DNA of 53,537 bases, taken from contig CALPNT020000002.1 of assembly GCA_943325005.2 (NCBI GenBank), positions 1 through 53,537 on the forward strand, read 5' to 3'. A program made the translations under genes and the position numbers. Numbering within the stretch: position 1 is the stretch's first letter; each line of letters begins with the position of its first letter. This stretch comes from Bifidobacterium breve. GTDB taxonomy: Bacteria; Cyanobacteriota; Cyanobacteriia; PCC-6307; Cyanobiaceae. Shown piece by piece: positions 19,138 through 30,569 of this stretch. The notes under the pieces are model-generated. The model ran no database searches. It was not told the origin of the DNA and saw only the letters and a list, made by a program, of their open reading frames with translations.

Positions 19138-19456
19138 GCAGTTCTGCCTCGAAACAAGCGGTCGCCGTTGAAGGAGACCGGTATCCAGTGGGTAAGGGTT
19201 GAGGCCGACAGCGTCGACCACCGAATCATTCTGCGGCAACGCTCCTCTGGGGGTCGGCCGCCGGTAACAGATCTTCACGGCCGAATTGCTGGGGAGATTC
19301 CTGCGGTTGCAAAGCATCTGGCTCCAGTTGCTGACAGCCGCCTGCTGCAGCAATTGTTGATCATTTACGGCCTTTTCCGGCGACTGGAGCCCGCCGCTTT
19401 CGGGACCATCTTTGGTGGTGATCTTTGGATCAAATTATGGCGCTAATTCATAAAGC
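19138..19456 (-). promoter_or_regulatory. apcA upstream region
   Basis: A 319-nt stretch between the apcE terminator and the apcA start, without a credible gene. The allophycocyanin genes are normally made in large excess over ApcE, so a separate strong promoter is expected here. A CATAAT hexamer on the minus strand near 19435 could be a -10 box, which would give an apcA leader of about 290 nt. This is inference from position only. Confidence 0.35.
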
Positions 19457-19485
19457 AACCTCCCGGAGTATGGCTCCGGGAGGTT
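19457..19485 (-). terminator. Hairpin terminator between apcE and apcA
   Basis: A perfect 12-bp stem (AACCTCCCGGAG/CTCCGGGAGGTT) closes a 5-nt loop and begins 57 nt after the apcE stop codon. On the minus strand it is followed by GCTTTATG, a short and imperfect T tract. It probably separates the low-abundance linker transcript from the abundant apcABC message, either as a partial terminator or as an RNA-stabilising hairpin. Confidence 0.7.
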
Positions 19486-19542
19486 GGGGTAATAGTTGTG
19501 TTTTTTAGGGCCGCAGACTCGCTCTGGTTTTGGTTGCCGGTC

Positions 19543-22500
19543 TCAGATCGCTCCGCCCAGGGGTGGATTGAGGGCGGCATTGCCACCGTAGAGATTGGCG
19601 GTGCGGTTCACCGTGCTCAAGGGCAGGCCATCGGCAGTGTTCAGACCTTTGAGGTAAGGCACGGTGTCGCGACCAAAGCTGCTGGCGTACTCCGAACCGG
19701 AGAGCACGGCGGTGATCGCCGCCCTCTGGCCCTGGTTCGCGCGGGTGGCGAGGAAGTGACTCACCTCCGCTGGCTGGGCGGCTCGACCCAGCAGCGCGAG
19801 ATAAACCGCCGAGGCGCCCCGCAATGGTGCCATCCGCTGGATCCGTTGTTGGAACAGGTCGCTGAGGGCGATCTGGCCGATGAAATCAGCCACCGTCAAC
19901 ACGCCGTTGCGCAACTGGGATTCGGCGTCGCCGAGCCGCTCCACCACAAGGACCGTGCGGTTAAGGAGTTGGCGATAGCTGGCTTCGATCGCCGCGCTCA
20001 ACTCGCCCTCGCTCGGAGCGCTGGGAAGCAGAACGGGTTGTCCCAGGCTCTGGCGCCGGCGGAAGCCCTGGGGCGAGCCGGGCTGCAGCGCTTTCGCCAT
20101 GGCGGCACCTGGTTGTACGGCGCTCGCGGACCCGTAGCCACTGCCCAGGGGAGCGCGCCAGGTGCCGGTGCCCGTCAGGGCTGTTGGTGTGAAAGGCGTC
20201 GGGGCCGCCGGTGTCGTGGAACGGCTCGGCAGCGGCGTGGCCACACCGGGTTTCCAGCGCGGCGCGCTCCAGCTGCGGCTGGGCAGGGGGGGCTGTTTGA
20301 GGCTCTGGGGCCCAGCATTACGGTCTGCGACCGGAGCACTGCTCTGGCCGCCACTGATGGCCGCCGTCCAGCTGCCGCGGATCACCCGGCTGCGATCGGG
20401 CAGATTGCGGGGCACGATGTCGGCGACCGTGCGCAGCTGCTGCGGTCGCGGCACATCCGGTCGCATGATTGGCATGAGATCGGCGACGGCCGCAGCATTG
20501 AAGGGCCGGCGCAGGCCAGGAACCTTGCGGGCGTTGCGGTCGTTGGCGGTGATGAAACGCTCGTAGGGGACGGTGTCCTCGCCGAAAGTTTCGTTGTACT
20601 CGCGACTGTTGATCATGGCGTCGACGACGCCATAGAAGCCGCTGCGGGCAGCGGTGTCGAAGTAGCTGTCGATCTCCCAGCGGCCGAAGGTGGGGCGACC
20701 CAGGATGCGGCGATGCATCACCTCGATCGCCTTGCAGATGTAGAGGCCACTCCAGTAGCGACGACGGAAAGCCTTGGAGCGAGCCACTTGGCGGATGAAC
20801 TCCCGCAGGCTGATGTCGCCGTTTTCGAGCTTGATCTCTTCAACGGTGTTGCGTTCGCCGGCATAGCCGGCGTTGCCTAGGATCTGGACATAGACGCCGC
20901 GGATTACCGCCTGGGTGGCCGCTTCAGTGCCACGGATGCTGGGCTGGCCGCCCCGTCTGGGTACGGAACTGCCGCCGGTGGCGATCTGCTGCAGGCGCAG
21001 CACCTTGGGACCAACCCGGCGTGGGGTGGACTTACGGAACTGGGCGCTGTCCATCTGGCCCGGCTGGCGCAGGCCATTGCCGATCAGGATGCGGCGGCTG
21101 TCGTAACTGAATGGCGCCGGACGCGTGGCCACTGAGGCGGTGCCAGACGGGAAGATCGCGCCATAATTGAGGCCAATCGGGTCGTTCCCACCGCCGTAGG
21201 GATGTTGGTCGGCGAAGGGTTGCCGGTAGGAGGCGTAGAGGGTGATGTATTGCGGGGCACCTTCAAAGGGGGCGCTATAGCGGAAGAGCTTGCGATTCGA
21301 TCCCCAGCCGGCGCTTTCCTGGGCCTCTTCGCCGAGGTCGCGCAAATAGGGAACGGTTTCTTCGCCGAAGACGCGGGCATATTCCATGCCGTTGACCAGG
21401 GCATCCACCAGACCGCCGAGCCCTTTGCTGCTGACGATGGCGAAATACTGGCGGAACTCCTCGATTGAACTCACCCCCCGACCGAGGAAGTGGCGGAAGG
21501 CCAGCTCCACAACGCGGCTGTTGGAGAAGCGGCCGTAAAATTGGCGTTGATATTCTTTGCTGCGCCCGAGGGCACGAATGAATTCTCGCATCGACAGCTG
21601 GCCCTGGCGCACCTGGGTGGCTTCGACCGGGCAGACCACCTGGGAGTAGGCCTTGGTGATGTCCCGCTCAAACACCTGGCGGTAAGAGGCCCGGATCACT
21701 TCGGCCTTTTCGCTGCCGGAGAGCCGGGGGCGCATCACGAAGCGCTGAGCTCCCTCGGCGGCAAGGGCGTAGATCGCCGGCAGTTGCAGGCCCTGGTTCA
21801 CGGGGCTGCCGAGCCGTGCGCGGCTGGAGGGGGTGGCAACCTCCAGTTCCTTGAGCAGCACGTTGAAGTAGTCGATCACGAGGTTGCGCGCCTGCGGTTC
21901 CCCCTTGAACAGGCCAGCGCCGGCAGCCCGCATCTCCTGCAGGGCCACGTTGGTGGCGGCCAGCGAGCAGGCTTTTTCGAGCACGTCCCGCAGGCCGCGG
22001 GTGTTGACGGACAGGATGCTGGGATCGCCGGCGACGATGGCGTAGCTGACGTAGCGCAGGAACCAGGCCAGATCGCGGATCGACTTCTTCATCCGCTCGG
22101 TGCCGTAGCGGCCGACGCTGATCGGAGCGAAGCCGGTGGGCAGGATCACACGCACATCGGCATCGCCGCCGGCGCCTTCAAGCAGCCGGCTCAGCAGGTT
22201 GCCGCGGTTGGCGGTGGCACCGGCGAAGGTCTGCACTGAGCGCTGGAAGGCGGCCTGGTCTGCTGCCAGGGGCGCACCCTCGCCAGCGGCGTCGCCGGGG
22301 AGGGGGGCATCGAGATAGGAGAGCGGCGTGCCGCCCGAAAAAATGCGGTTGGCGGCTTTGGCGACGATCGCAGCAGCATTGGCCGAGAGGCGCTGGGCCA
22401 CTGTCACCCTGATCTGGCCACTCTGGAAGAAGGTGGTCAGGGCGTCGAGTTCGCCGCCGTCGGGGAAGCGATCCTGCTGCTCCGCTTGACGGACGCTGGA

Positions 22501-22566
22501 GAGCGGCAGGGTGTCGTAGCGCTGGGGGGTGACCCTGGTGCTGCCGCTGCTGGCGGTCACGGTCAT
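19543..22566 (-). CDS. apcE: Phycobilisome core-membrane linker ApcE (LCM)
   Basis: A 1007-residue ApcE, the scaffold and terminal energy emitter that docks phycobilisomes to photosystem II. Residues 20-245 are the phycobiliprotein-like domain, with a chromophore Cys200 in EKACSLAATNVALQEM and a PB-loop insertion at about 79-160. Linker (REP) domains follow at about 280-415 and 550-675, each ending in (E/D)TVPY. A Pro/Ser/Thr-rich arm spans 700-855, and a third, more divergent REP lies at 855-975. Three REPs usually go with tricylindrical cores. The frame is open to 22743; the ATG at 22566 fits the family. It is divergent from a methyltransferase gene. Confidence 0.97.
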   Translation of the reverse strand: MTVTASSGSTRVTPQRYDTLPLSSVRQAEQQDRFPDGGELDALTTFFQSGQIRVTVAQRLSANAAAIVAKAANRIFSGGTPLSYLDAPLPGDAAGEGAPLAADQAAFQRSVQTFAGATANRGNLLSRLLEGAGGDADVRVILPTGFAPISVGRYGTERMKKSIRDLAWFLRYVSYAIVAGDPSILSVNTRGLRDVLEKACSLAATNVALQEMRAAGAGLFKGEPQARNLVIDYFNVLLKELEVATPSSRARLGSPVNQGLQLPAIYALAAEGAQRFVMRPRLSGSEKAEVIRASYRQVFERDITKAYSQVVCPVEATQVRQGQLSMREFIRALGRSKEYQRQFYGRFSNSRVVELAFRHFLGRGVSSIEEFRQYFAIVSSKGLGGLVDALVNGMEYARVFGEETVPYLRDLGEEAQESAGWGSNRKLFRYSAPFEGAPQYITLYASYRQPFADQHPYGGGNDPIGLNYGAIFPSGTASVATRPAPFSYDSRRILIGNGLRQPGQMDSAQFRKSTPRRVGPKVLRLQQIATGGSSVPRRGGQPSIRGTEAATQAVIRGVYVQILGNAGYAGERNTVEEIKLENGDISLREFIRQVARSKAFRRRYWSGLYICKAIEVMHRRILGRPTFGRWEIDSYFDTAARSGFYGVVDAMINSREYNETFGEDTVPYERFITANDRNARKVPGLRRPFNAAAVADLMPIMRPDVPRPQQLRTVADIVPRNLPDRSRVIRGSWTAAISGGQSSAPVADRNAGPQSLKQPPLPSRSWSAPRWKPGVATPLPSRSTTPAAPTPFTPTALTGTGTWRAPLGSGYGSASAVQPGAAMAKALQPGSPQGFRRRQSLGQPVLLPSAPSEGELSAAIEASYRQLLNRTVLVVERLGDAESQLRNGVLTVADFIGQIALSDLFQQRIQRMAPLRGASAVYLALLGRAAQPAEVSHFLATRANQGQRAAITAVLSGSEYASSFGRDTVPYLKGLNTADGLPLSTVNRTANLYGGNAALNPPLGGAI

Positions 22567-22714
22567 GAACGAGAGCGAGCCGGGCTCCGGAACGTTACGG
22601 CTGGCCCCGCTGCCCACCGGCCGGCGATGAACAAATGTTTGCAGCCCACTGCGTTTGTCTCGCCTTCGCCTTCGCCGCCATGAAATGCTCCCCCAGCGGC
22701 CCAGCTTCTTGCCG

Positions 22715-23923
22715 ATGAGCTCCAGTCCCAGGGATGCCGCCACGCCGGTGGTCAGTGCTTTTTACGATCGTTTCCCTTACCCCGGGGATCCTCTCCAAGA
22801 CGGTCCGCCGCCGGGATACAACTGGCGTTGGTGCGTCGACAGCGCCATGGCGGCGGCCCTTGGGGTCTTGTCAGCCGCCCCGCCCTCCGGTACCCGAACC
22901 TGGCGGATCCTCGACGCCGGCTGCGGCACGGGGGTGAGCACCGATTACCTCTGCCATCTCAATCCCGGTTCCACGGTGTTAGCCGTGGACATCAGCGCCG
23001 GCACGCTCGAGGTGGCCCGCGAGCGCACCCGCCGTTCCGGGGCCGCCCAGCAGGTGCAGGAGCTGCGGATCGAACAGCGCAGCCTGCTCGATCTGGAGCA
23101 GGAGGATGCGTTCGATTACATCAACTCCGTGGGGGTGCTCCATCACCTGCGTGAGCCCGAGCAGGGTCTGCGGGCTCTGGCCCGGCAGCTGCGCCCCGGT
23201 GGGGTGCTGCATCTGTTTCTGTACGCCGATGGCGGCCGTTGGGAGATCCACCGCAGTCAGCGCGCGCTGTCGCTGCTGGAGGTGGGTACGGGGGGCGAGG
23301 GCCTGAGCCTGGGGCGCCAGTTGCTGCGCGAACTGCCGGAGGCCAATCGTCTGCGGCGCCATCACGAACAGCGCTGGGCCCTCGATACGGCCGCCGATGC
23401 CAACTTCGCCGACATGTACCTGCATCCGCAGGAAACCAGCTACGACCTTGATCGGCTGCTGCGCTTCGTCGAGCAGGCAGACCTCCGTTTCGCCGGCTTT
23501 TCCAATCCCCAGGTGTGGGATCCGGCGCGGCTGTTGCAGGGGGAACTGCTGGAGCGGGCCCGGGCCCTGCCCCAACGGCAGCAGTGGGCGCTGGTGGAGG
23601 CCCTCGATCCCGACATCAGTCACTTTGAGTTCTTCCTCAGCAAGGGGGATGTGGAGCCGCTGGAGTGGACCGATGCCGCGCTTCTGGCCCATAGCGGCCA
23701 ACGCAACCGCTGCCTCTGGGGCTGGCCGTCCACCAGTCTGATGGGGCCGGATCTCGAGCCCCTCACGATCGCTGCGGCGCAGCTGGAGCTGTTGCAGGCC
23801 TTCGAGGCTGCCCCCGCCGGCACCCCCCTCGGCAAGCTCAGCCTCGCCATGGCCATCGACGAGCGATTGCTCCTGGCCCGGCAGCTGATCGCCGAGCGCT
23901 TGCTGCTGCCGGTGAGGCCCTGA
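22715..23923 (+). CDS. Class I SAM-dependent methyltransferase
   Basis: A 402-residue protein with an N-terminal class I methyltransferase fold. The SAM motif is ILDAGCGTGVSTDYL (about residues 70-84), followed by VLAVDISAGTLEVAR, the acidic motif LLDLEQEDAFDYINSVGVLHHLREPEQGLRALARQLRPGG, and a C-terminal half without a recognised domain. The target is unknown; such proteins beside apcE are common in picocyanobacteria. The frame is open to 22655, with ATGs at 22685 and 22715; the latter is chosen because it is just upstream of the conserved part. It faces apcE across a short shared promoter region. Confidence 0.82.
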   Translation: MSSSPRDAATPVVSAFYDRFPYPGDPLQDGPPPGYNWRWCVDSAMAAALGVLSAAPPSGTRTWRILDAGCGTGVSTDYLCHLNPGSTVLAVDISAGTLEVARERTRRSGAAQQVQELRIEQRSLLDLEQEDAFDYINSVGVLHHLREPEQGLRALARQLRPGGVLHLFLYADGGRWEIHRSQRALSLLEVGTGGEGLSLGRQLLRELPEANRLRRHHEQRWALDTAADANFADMYLHPQETSYDLDRLLRFVEQADLRFAGFSNPQVWDPARLLQGELLERARALPQRQQWALVEALDPDISHFEFFLSKGDVEPLEWTDAALLAHSGQRNRCLWGWPSTSLMGPDLEPLTIAAAQLELLQAFEAAPAGTPLGKLSLAMAIDERLLLARQLIAERLLLPVRP

Positions 23924-24167
23924 CTGCCAGTGATCCGGGGAGTCGGCAACGCTGCCGTAACCCTGCGTGATAACCTCCGTGCGCCCAGTCGGAACCCCGT
24001 CGGTTGCAGGCTGCCCCCACTACTCCGGTACCCCCTTCCCCTAGCGGGGAGTCGATACCCGAGACGAGGGAAGCACCCGTAGCCAGCGCCTTCCCAAGCG
24101 ATGCCACCACCGGTGATCTCCTCACCGACCGTGATTGTTTGGAACCCTCCTCAACCGCTGCCCCGGA

Positions 24168-24252
24168 ACCCGCCAACGGTTCTGATCACGGCCCAGGACC
24201 CGGAAACGGGCCTGATCAAGGCCCAGGACCTGCTAACGGGTCCGATAACGGT
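24168..24252 (+). repeat. Three 30-nt tandem repeats before atpI
   Basis: In the atpI frame these read NGSDHGPGP, GNGPDQGPGP, ANGSDNG, a decapeptide-like unit repeated almost three times, with third-base changes between copies. The repeats lie directly before the ATG of atpI. They may encode an N-terminal extension or be an untranslated repeat. Confidence 0.55.
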
Positions 24253-24588
24253 ATGGACGGGTATCACCGATTGCAGCGCCGCCTGATCTTGGCGACGCTG
24301 GTGGCCACCGCCTTGGCGGTGCCCCTCACGGCTCTCTGCTTCGACATCCCGACCGCCGTCAGTCTTCTGATCGGAGCCCTTGCCGGTCTCCTCTACATCA
24401 GGCTTCTGGCCCGCAGCGTTTCCCGCCTCGGCGGCGAGCGCCGATCGGTAGGGAAAGTGCAGCTCGTGGTTCCCGTTGTCCTGGTGCTCGCGGCCGCCAG
24501 GATTCCCCAGCTTGAGATCGTTCCCGCCCTGGTGGGATTCCTTCTCTATAAGCCCGCCCTGATCGTTCAGGCCGTCCTCGACTCCTGA
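24253..24588 (+). CDS. atpI: ATP synthase subunit I (Atp1)
   Basis: A 111-residue small membrane protein at the head of the ATP synthase operon. AtpI/UncI-type proteins assist assembly of the c-ring. It has four hydrophobic stretches: LATLVATALAVPLTAL, VSLLIGALAGLLYIRLL, QLVVPVVLVLAAARIP and LVGFLLYKPALIVQAVL. The ATG at 24253 matches the usual start (MDGYHRLQRR). The same frame is open upstream to a TTG at 24004 and would add an 83-residue low-complexity leader with decapeptide repeats, listed separately. It is followed 123 nt later by atpB. Confidence 0.85.
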   Translation: MDGYHRLQRRLILATLVATALAVPLTALCFDIPTAVSLLIGALAGLLYIRLLARSVSRLGGERRSVGKVQLVVPVVLVLAAARIPQLEIVPALVGFLLYKPALIVQAVLDS

Positions 24589-24614
24589 GCCACAAACCCT
24601 GGGCCAGCGGGCCG

Positions 24615-24633
24615 CCGGCCCCGTTGGGGCCGG
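24615..24633 (+). terminator. Perfect hairpin between atpI and atpB
   Basis: The stem CCGGCCCC/GGGGCCGG closes a GTT loop 26 nt after the atpI stop. It is followed by a pyrimidine-rich run and short CCAGGACCTTC repeats before atpB. It lacks a T tract, so it is more likely a processing or stability element than a full terminator. Confidence 0.4.
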
Positions 24634-24711
24634 GTCTCCTCTGCCCCCAGGGCGCCCCTGGTTCCACCAGGACCTTCTCCCCCAGGACCTTCCTCCAGGA
24701 CAGTCATTCCG

Positions 24712-25440
24712 ATGGTTCCGTTGCCCTTCGCCCTTCCCCTTGCCGAACTGGAGGTGGGTCAGCACCTCTATTGGCAACTCGGCAATCTCAAGATTCACGG
24801 TCAGGTCTTCATCAGTTCCTGGATCGTCATCGGCGCTCTGCTCGCTGTCGTGGTGATCGGCACGCGCAAGCTGGAGCGCGATCCGGGCGGTGTGCAGAAC
24901 CTGCTGGAGTTTCTCTGGGATTACATTCGTGATCTCTCCCGCGAGCAGATCGGAGAGAAGGCCTATCGCGACTGGCTGCCGTTCATCGGCACGCTTTTCC
25001 TGTTCATCTTCGTCAGCAACTGGGGTGGGGCTCTGATTCCCTGGAAGCTGATCCATCTTCCCAGTGGCGAACTCGGTGCTCCCACTGCCGACATCAACAC
25101 CACCATCGCCTTGGCTCTGCTGGTGTCTCTGGCTTACTTCTATGCGGGTCTGAGTCGTAAAGGCTTCCGGTACTTCGAGTACTACGTCGAGCCAACTCCG
25201 ATCATGCTCCCCTTCAAGATCGTCGAAGATTTTACCAAGCCCCTGTCCCTGTCCTTCCGTCTTTTCGGCAACATCCTTGCCGACGAGCTGGTGGTGGCAG
25301 TGCTGGCCTTCCTTGTGCCCCTGGTGGTGCCGCTGCCAGCCATGTTCCTGGGGCTGTTCACCAGTGCCATCCAGGCGCTGATCTTCGCCACCCTCGCCGC
25401 TTATTACATCGGTGAGGCTGTCCACGAGGAGCACCACTAG
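24712..25440 (+). CDS. atpB: ATP synthase F0 subunit a
   Basis: Subunit a (242 residues) forms the proton half-channels against the c-ring in the thylakoid membrane. The essential arginine is in [25 protein letters not shown], and the C-terminal helix [23 protein letters not shown] is conserved. The rest of the protein has the usual helices, including [24 protein letters not shown]. The length is standard. In the cyanobacterial nomenclature this gene is also called atpI. It is followed by atpE after a 162-nt spacer. Confidence 0.97.
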   Translation: MVPLPFALPLAELEVGQHLYWQLGNLKIHGQVFISSWIVIGALLAVVVIGTRKLERDPGGVQNLLEFLWDYIRDLSREQIGEKAYRDWLPFIGTLFLFIFVSNWGGALIPWKLIHLPSGELGAPTADINTTIALALLVSLAYFYAGLSRKGFRYFEYYVEPTPIMLPFKIVEDFTKPLSLSFRLFGNILADELVVAVLAFLVPLVVPLPAMFLGLFTSAIQALIFATLAAYYIGEAVHEEHH

Positions 25441-25521
25441 GTCTCCTCGCCAGGCTGGTTCACCGTCTGGCAAACTTCTGTCGCGCAGGTCCGGCTTGTT
25501 CCGGGCCCATCCTCCGGCTAG

Positions 25522-25848
<327 letters not shown>

Positions 25849-25868
25849 GGTTTGCCCGGGGAGCAGGG

Positions 25869-25896
25869 GCCGGTACCGGATTTGAAGCGGTCCGGC
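25869..25896 (+). promoter_or_regulatory. Hairpin in the atpE-atpF2 spacer
   Basis: GCCGG, a bulged T, ACCG pairs with CGGTCCGGC around a 9-nt loop, 20 nt after the atpE stop codon. No T tract follows. The position suits an RNA element that stabilises or partly terminates atpE messages and so favours c over the peripheral-stalk subunits. Confidence 0.4.
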
Positions 25897-26024
25897 TCCT
25901 TCGCCTCACTTGGCATCACGTTCCTGGCTTGAACTCAAGCCTGTCCTGGACGTTAAAACCTGCGCGGCCCAGCCGTTTTTGATCGCCTCATTCACTCCCG
26001 CACCACCGCACGCCAACCCGTCCC

Positions 26025-26495
26025 ATGACCAGCTGGCTTCTGCTTGCCGAGGCAGGCGCTAAGGAGGGAGGTCTCTTCGACCTCGACGCCACCCTGCCGC
26101 TGATGGCGTTGCAGGTGGTGATTCTCACCTTCGTTCTCAACGCCCTGTTCTTCCGTCCCGTCGGTAAAGCCGTCGAGGATCGTGAGGGTTACATCGCCAC
26201 CAGTCGCGCCGAGGCCAAGGCCAAGCTGGCCCAGGCTGAACGCCTTGAAGCTGATCTGCGTGAGCAGCTCAAGGAGGCTCGTTTGCAGTCCCAGAAGCTG
26301 ATCGTTGAGGCTGAACAGGAGTCTGAGCGTCTCTACCGCGAAGCCATGGGTCTGGCCCAGGCAGATTCCAACGGCAGCCGCGAGCAGGCCCGCCGTGAGA
26401 TTGATTCCCAGCGCACCGCCGCCCTTGATCAGCTCAGGGGTGATGCCGACCAACTCGCCGATCTGATCGTCGATCGCCTCCTTGCCGCCTCTTGA
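26025..26495 (+). CDS. atpF2: ATP synthase F0 subunit b'
   Basis: The b' subunit (156 residues, also called atpG in cyanobacteria), one of two different peripheral-stalk subunits in phototrophs. It has one N-terminal membrane helix ([34 protein letters not shown]) and a long amphipathic coiled coil rich in Ala, Glu, Arg and Lys through to residue 150. A short leader ([20 protein letters not shown]) precedes the helix. It ends 2 nt before the atpF ATG. Confidence 0.95.
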   Translation: MTSWLLLAEAGAKEGGLFDLDATLPLMALQVVILTFVLNALFFRPVGKAVEDREGYIATSRAEAKAKLAQAERLEADLREQLKEARLQSQKLIVEAEQESERLYREAMGLAQADSNGSREQARREIDSQRTAALDQLRGDADQLADLIVDRLLAAS

Positions 26496-26497
26496 TC

Positions 26498-27019
26498 ATG
26501 GCCATCCCCTTGCTTCTGGGCTCCCACGGTGGTGGGTTCGGCCTCAATCTCGATCTCTTCGACACCAACATCATCAACCTGGCGATTGTGATCGCTGGAC
26601 TGGTGTGGTTCCTCAGAGGCTTTCTTGGCGGCATTCTTGAACGCCGTCGCGCCACCATCCTGGCTGATCTCAAGGACGCGGAGGATCGTCTCGCCGCCGC
26701 CGCTGCTGCTCTGGCCGATGTTCAGCAGGGGTTGAGCCAGTCGCAGGCCAAGGCCGAGAAGATCCGCGCCGATGGCGTGGTTCGTGCCCAGGCGATTCGA
26801 CTCGACAGCGAGCGGCGCACCGTCGAAGAGATGGCGCGCATCAAGCTTGATTCGGCTTCCAATCTGGATGCAGAGGCTGCCAGGGTCACAGCCCAGCTGC
26901 GCCGCGAAGCCGCACGTCTGGCGATTGAAAAGGCCCTGGAGGTCTTGCCAGGCCGGCTCGACAAGGCAGCCCAGGCCCGGTTGATCGATCAGTCCATTCA
27001 ATCCCTGGGTAACGCCTGA
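26498..27019 (+). CDS. atpF: ATP synthase F0 subunit b
   Basis: The second peripheral-stalk subunit (173 residues). It has the conserved opening [44 protein letters not shown], with the membrane helix near residues 25-45, then a coiled coil to the end. An in-frame TTG lies 6 nt upstream (26492), inside the b' stop region; the ATG at 26498 is preferred. The stop codon overlaps the atpH start by one base (TGATG). Confidence 0.95.
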   Translation: MAIPLLLGSHGGGFGLNLDLFDTNIINLAIVIAGLVWFLRGFLGGILERRRATILADLKDAEDRLAAAAAALADVQQGLSQSQAKAEKIRADGVVRAQAIRLDSERRTVEEMARIKLDSASNLDAEAARVTAQLRREAARLAIEKALEVLPGRLDKAAQARLIDQSIQSLGNA

Positions 27020-27567
27020 TGCCGCTGCTCAACACCATTACTAATCCCTGGGCAGAAGCCTTTCTCCAGGTAAGCGATGCCAAGGGCGACACCGATCAGG
27101 TGATCGACCAGGCCAAGGAAGTGCTGGCCCTCTGGGACCAATCTCCGGAACTGCGGGCGGCGATGGCCTCCCCCGTGCTGGAAGTGTCGGCCAAGAAGGC
27201 TGCTTTGGTGAGTCTGTTCGGCGAGCAGGTGACACCTTCCTTTCTGAATTTGCTCAAGCTGCTGGCTGATCGCCAGCGGATTGGCTATCTCGATGCGGTG
27301 CTGGGAAGGGTTCTTGAGCTCTACCGCCAGCAGAACGGCATCGCCCTCGCCACCGTCACCTCGGCCACGGCCCTCAGTGAGGACCAGCAGGCCCTGCTCA
27401 CCGAAAAGGTCAAGCGTGTCGCTGGTACGGACAAGGTGGAGGTCAACCTGCTGGTTGATCCGTCTCTCATTGGCGGATTTGTGCTCAGCGTCGGCTCCCA
27501 GGTGATCGATGCCAGCCTGGCCGGTCAGGTGCGTCGACTTGGCCTTGAGCTGGCCAAGGTGAGTTAG
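27019..27567 (+). CDS. atpH: ATP synthase F1 subunit delta
   Basis: The delta (OSCP) subunit, 182 residues, that joins the peripheral stalk to the top of the alpha3beta3 head. It shows the N-terminal six-helix domain (NPWAEAFLQVSDAKGDTDQVIDQAKEVLALWD) and the C-terminal beta part with DKVEVNLLVDPSLIGGFVLSVGSQVIDASLAGQVRRLGLEL, the family signature. The start overlaps the atpF stop. This gene is atpD in one cyanobacterial naming scheme. Confidence 0.96.
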   Translation: MPLLNTITNPWAEAFLQVSDAKGDTDQVIDQAKEVLALWDQSPELRAAMASPVLEVSAKKAALVSLFGEQVTPSFLNLLKLLADRQRIGYLDAVLGRVLELYRQQNGIALATVTSATALSEDQQALLTEKVKRVAGTDKVEVNLLVDPSLIGGFVLSVGSQVIDASLAGQVRRLGLELAKVS

Positions 27568-29184
<1,617 letters not shown>

Positions 29185-29196
29185 GGAACCTGATCC

Positions 29197-30147
29197 ATGG
29201 CCAATCTCAAGGATATCCGCGACCGCATCAGTTCGGTCAAGAACACTCGCAAGATCACCGAGGCCATGCGCCTGGTGGCTGCCGCCAAGGTGCGGCGTGC
29301 TCAGGAGCAGGTGCTGCGCAGCCGCCCCTTCGCTGATCGTCTTGCCCGTGTGCTGCAGAATCTGCAGACCCGCATGGGTTTTGAGGGCGCAGACGCTCCC
29401 CTGCTGACGCAGCGGGAGGTGGGCATGATCACCTTGTTGTCGGTGACTGGCGATCGGGGCCTGTGTGGTGGTTACAACGCCAACATCATCAAGCTCACCG
29501 AGCAGCGCTTTGCCGAACTCAAGTCCCAGGGCTATGAGGTGGATCTGGTGTTGATGGGACGCAAGGCCATCACCTATTTCCAGAATCGTGCTTCCCAGTA
29601 CAAGATTCGTGCCACCTTCACCGGACTGGAGCAGGTGCCTACCGCCGATGAGGCCAATGGCATCGCCAATGAGGTGTTAGCTCAGTTCCTCTCCGGCAGC
29701 ACCGATCGGGTGGAGATCATCTTCACCAAGTTCATCAACCTGGTGAGCTCCAAGCCCGTGCTGCAAACCCTATTGCCGCTCGATCCCCAGGGCATCGCCG
29801 TCGCCGACGACGAAATCTTCCGGCTGATCACCCGTGAAGGTCGTCTGGGTGTTGAGGTGGCCAAGGTGGATAACAGCCAGGCACCTCTGCAGTCTGACTT
29901 CCTGTTTGAACAGGAACCGGAGCTGTTGCTCAATGCCCTGTTGCCGTTGTATCTGTCTAATCAGTTGTTGCGCTCCCTGCAGGAAGCTGCCGCCAGCGAA
30001 CTGGCCAGCCGGATGACGGCGATGAATAATGCCAGTGACAATGCCAAGGCCCTCGCCAAGTCGTTGACCCTGGATTACAACAAGGCGCGCCAGGCTGCAA
30101 TCACCCAGGAAATCCTGGAAGTGGTTGGTGGCTCTTCGGCGATGTGA
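29197..30147 (+). CDS. atpG: ATP synthase F1 subunit gamma
   Basis: The central rotor shaft (316 residues, atpC in cyanobacterial naming). The N-terminal helix [36 protein letters not shown] and the C-terminal helix with [43 protein letters not shown] form the coiled-coil shaft. The middle carries the phototroph-specific insertion (about residues 195-230, [26 protein letters not shown]). It lacks the paired cysteines that make the plant enzyme thiol-regulated. It is the last gene of the operon. Confidence 0.97.
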   Translation: MANLKDIRDRISSVKNTRKITEAMRLVAAAKVRRAQEQVLRSRPFADRLARVLQNLQTRMGFEGADAPLLTQREVGMITLLSVTGDRGLCGGYNANIIKLTEQRFAELKSQGYEVDLVLMGRKAITYFQNRASQYKIRATFTGLEQVPTADEANGIANEVLAQFLSGSTDRVEIIFTKFINLVSSKPVLQTLLPLDPQGIAVADDEIFRLITREGRLGVEVAKVDNSQAPLQSDFLFEQEPELLLNALLPLYLSNQLLRSLQEAAASELASRMTAMNNASDNAKALAKSLTLDYNKARQAAITQEILEVVGGSSAM

Positions 30148-30569
30148 ATCAACGCCCGGCTCTCCATGCCGGGACGACGCCATCCAGTTCGGTGCTTCCC
30201 TTGCCGTCTTCTGGTTATCCGCGGCTTTCATGCTCCTTCAGGTTTGTTGTTGCGGTTTTTGCCGCAGCACCGAAACTTGCGGGGGCTTTTGCTTTGAGGC
30301 CGCTCTGATGGCGTCAGCGATCCGTCGCGGCTGAGCAGACCCTGAGCTGGCCGGCCAGCTCGGATTGAGCTGCAACTTGAGTGGCGAGATTGCCCGAGTC
30401 CAGCTCGCTTTGGTCCTGGAGGCCTTTGGCGCTGGAGGTAGGGATACCGCGTCTGCCACGTTCTCTGCCTGGCGTCGATCGGTGCTGGTAGGCAGCCGCC
30501 CGACCGCCCAGGATGATCAAGGACCTTTGCCGCGCGCCCCCGCTCGGGCGGCCCGTTCTTCCGCTGATC
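30148..30569. other. Spacer downstream of the atp operon
   Basis: A 422-nt stretch without a credible gene. It holds three hairpins: CCCGGC/GCCGGG just after the gamma gene (near 30154-30172), GTTGCGG/CCGCAGC with a T5 loop (30249-30268), and a perfect 18-nt palindrome GAGCTGGCCGGCCAGCTC at 30344-30361. The first or second probably ends the atp transcript. Upstream in-frame codons of the next gene extend into the right part. Confidence 0.5.
30249..30268 (+). terminator. Possible atp operon terminator
   Basis: A seven-pair stem (one G-T pair) GTTGCGG/CCGCAGC around TTTTTG, about 100 nt after the gamma stop codon. It is followed by a stretch with short T runs (GGCTTTTGCTTT). It is moderately convincing. 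Confidence 0.35.

Noticed and set aside
19498-20880. 460-codon plus-strand frame opposite apcE
   Set aside because: Antisense to the ApcE coding region; the real gene is on the minus strand with recognisable REP domains.
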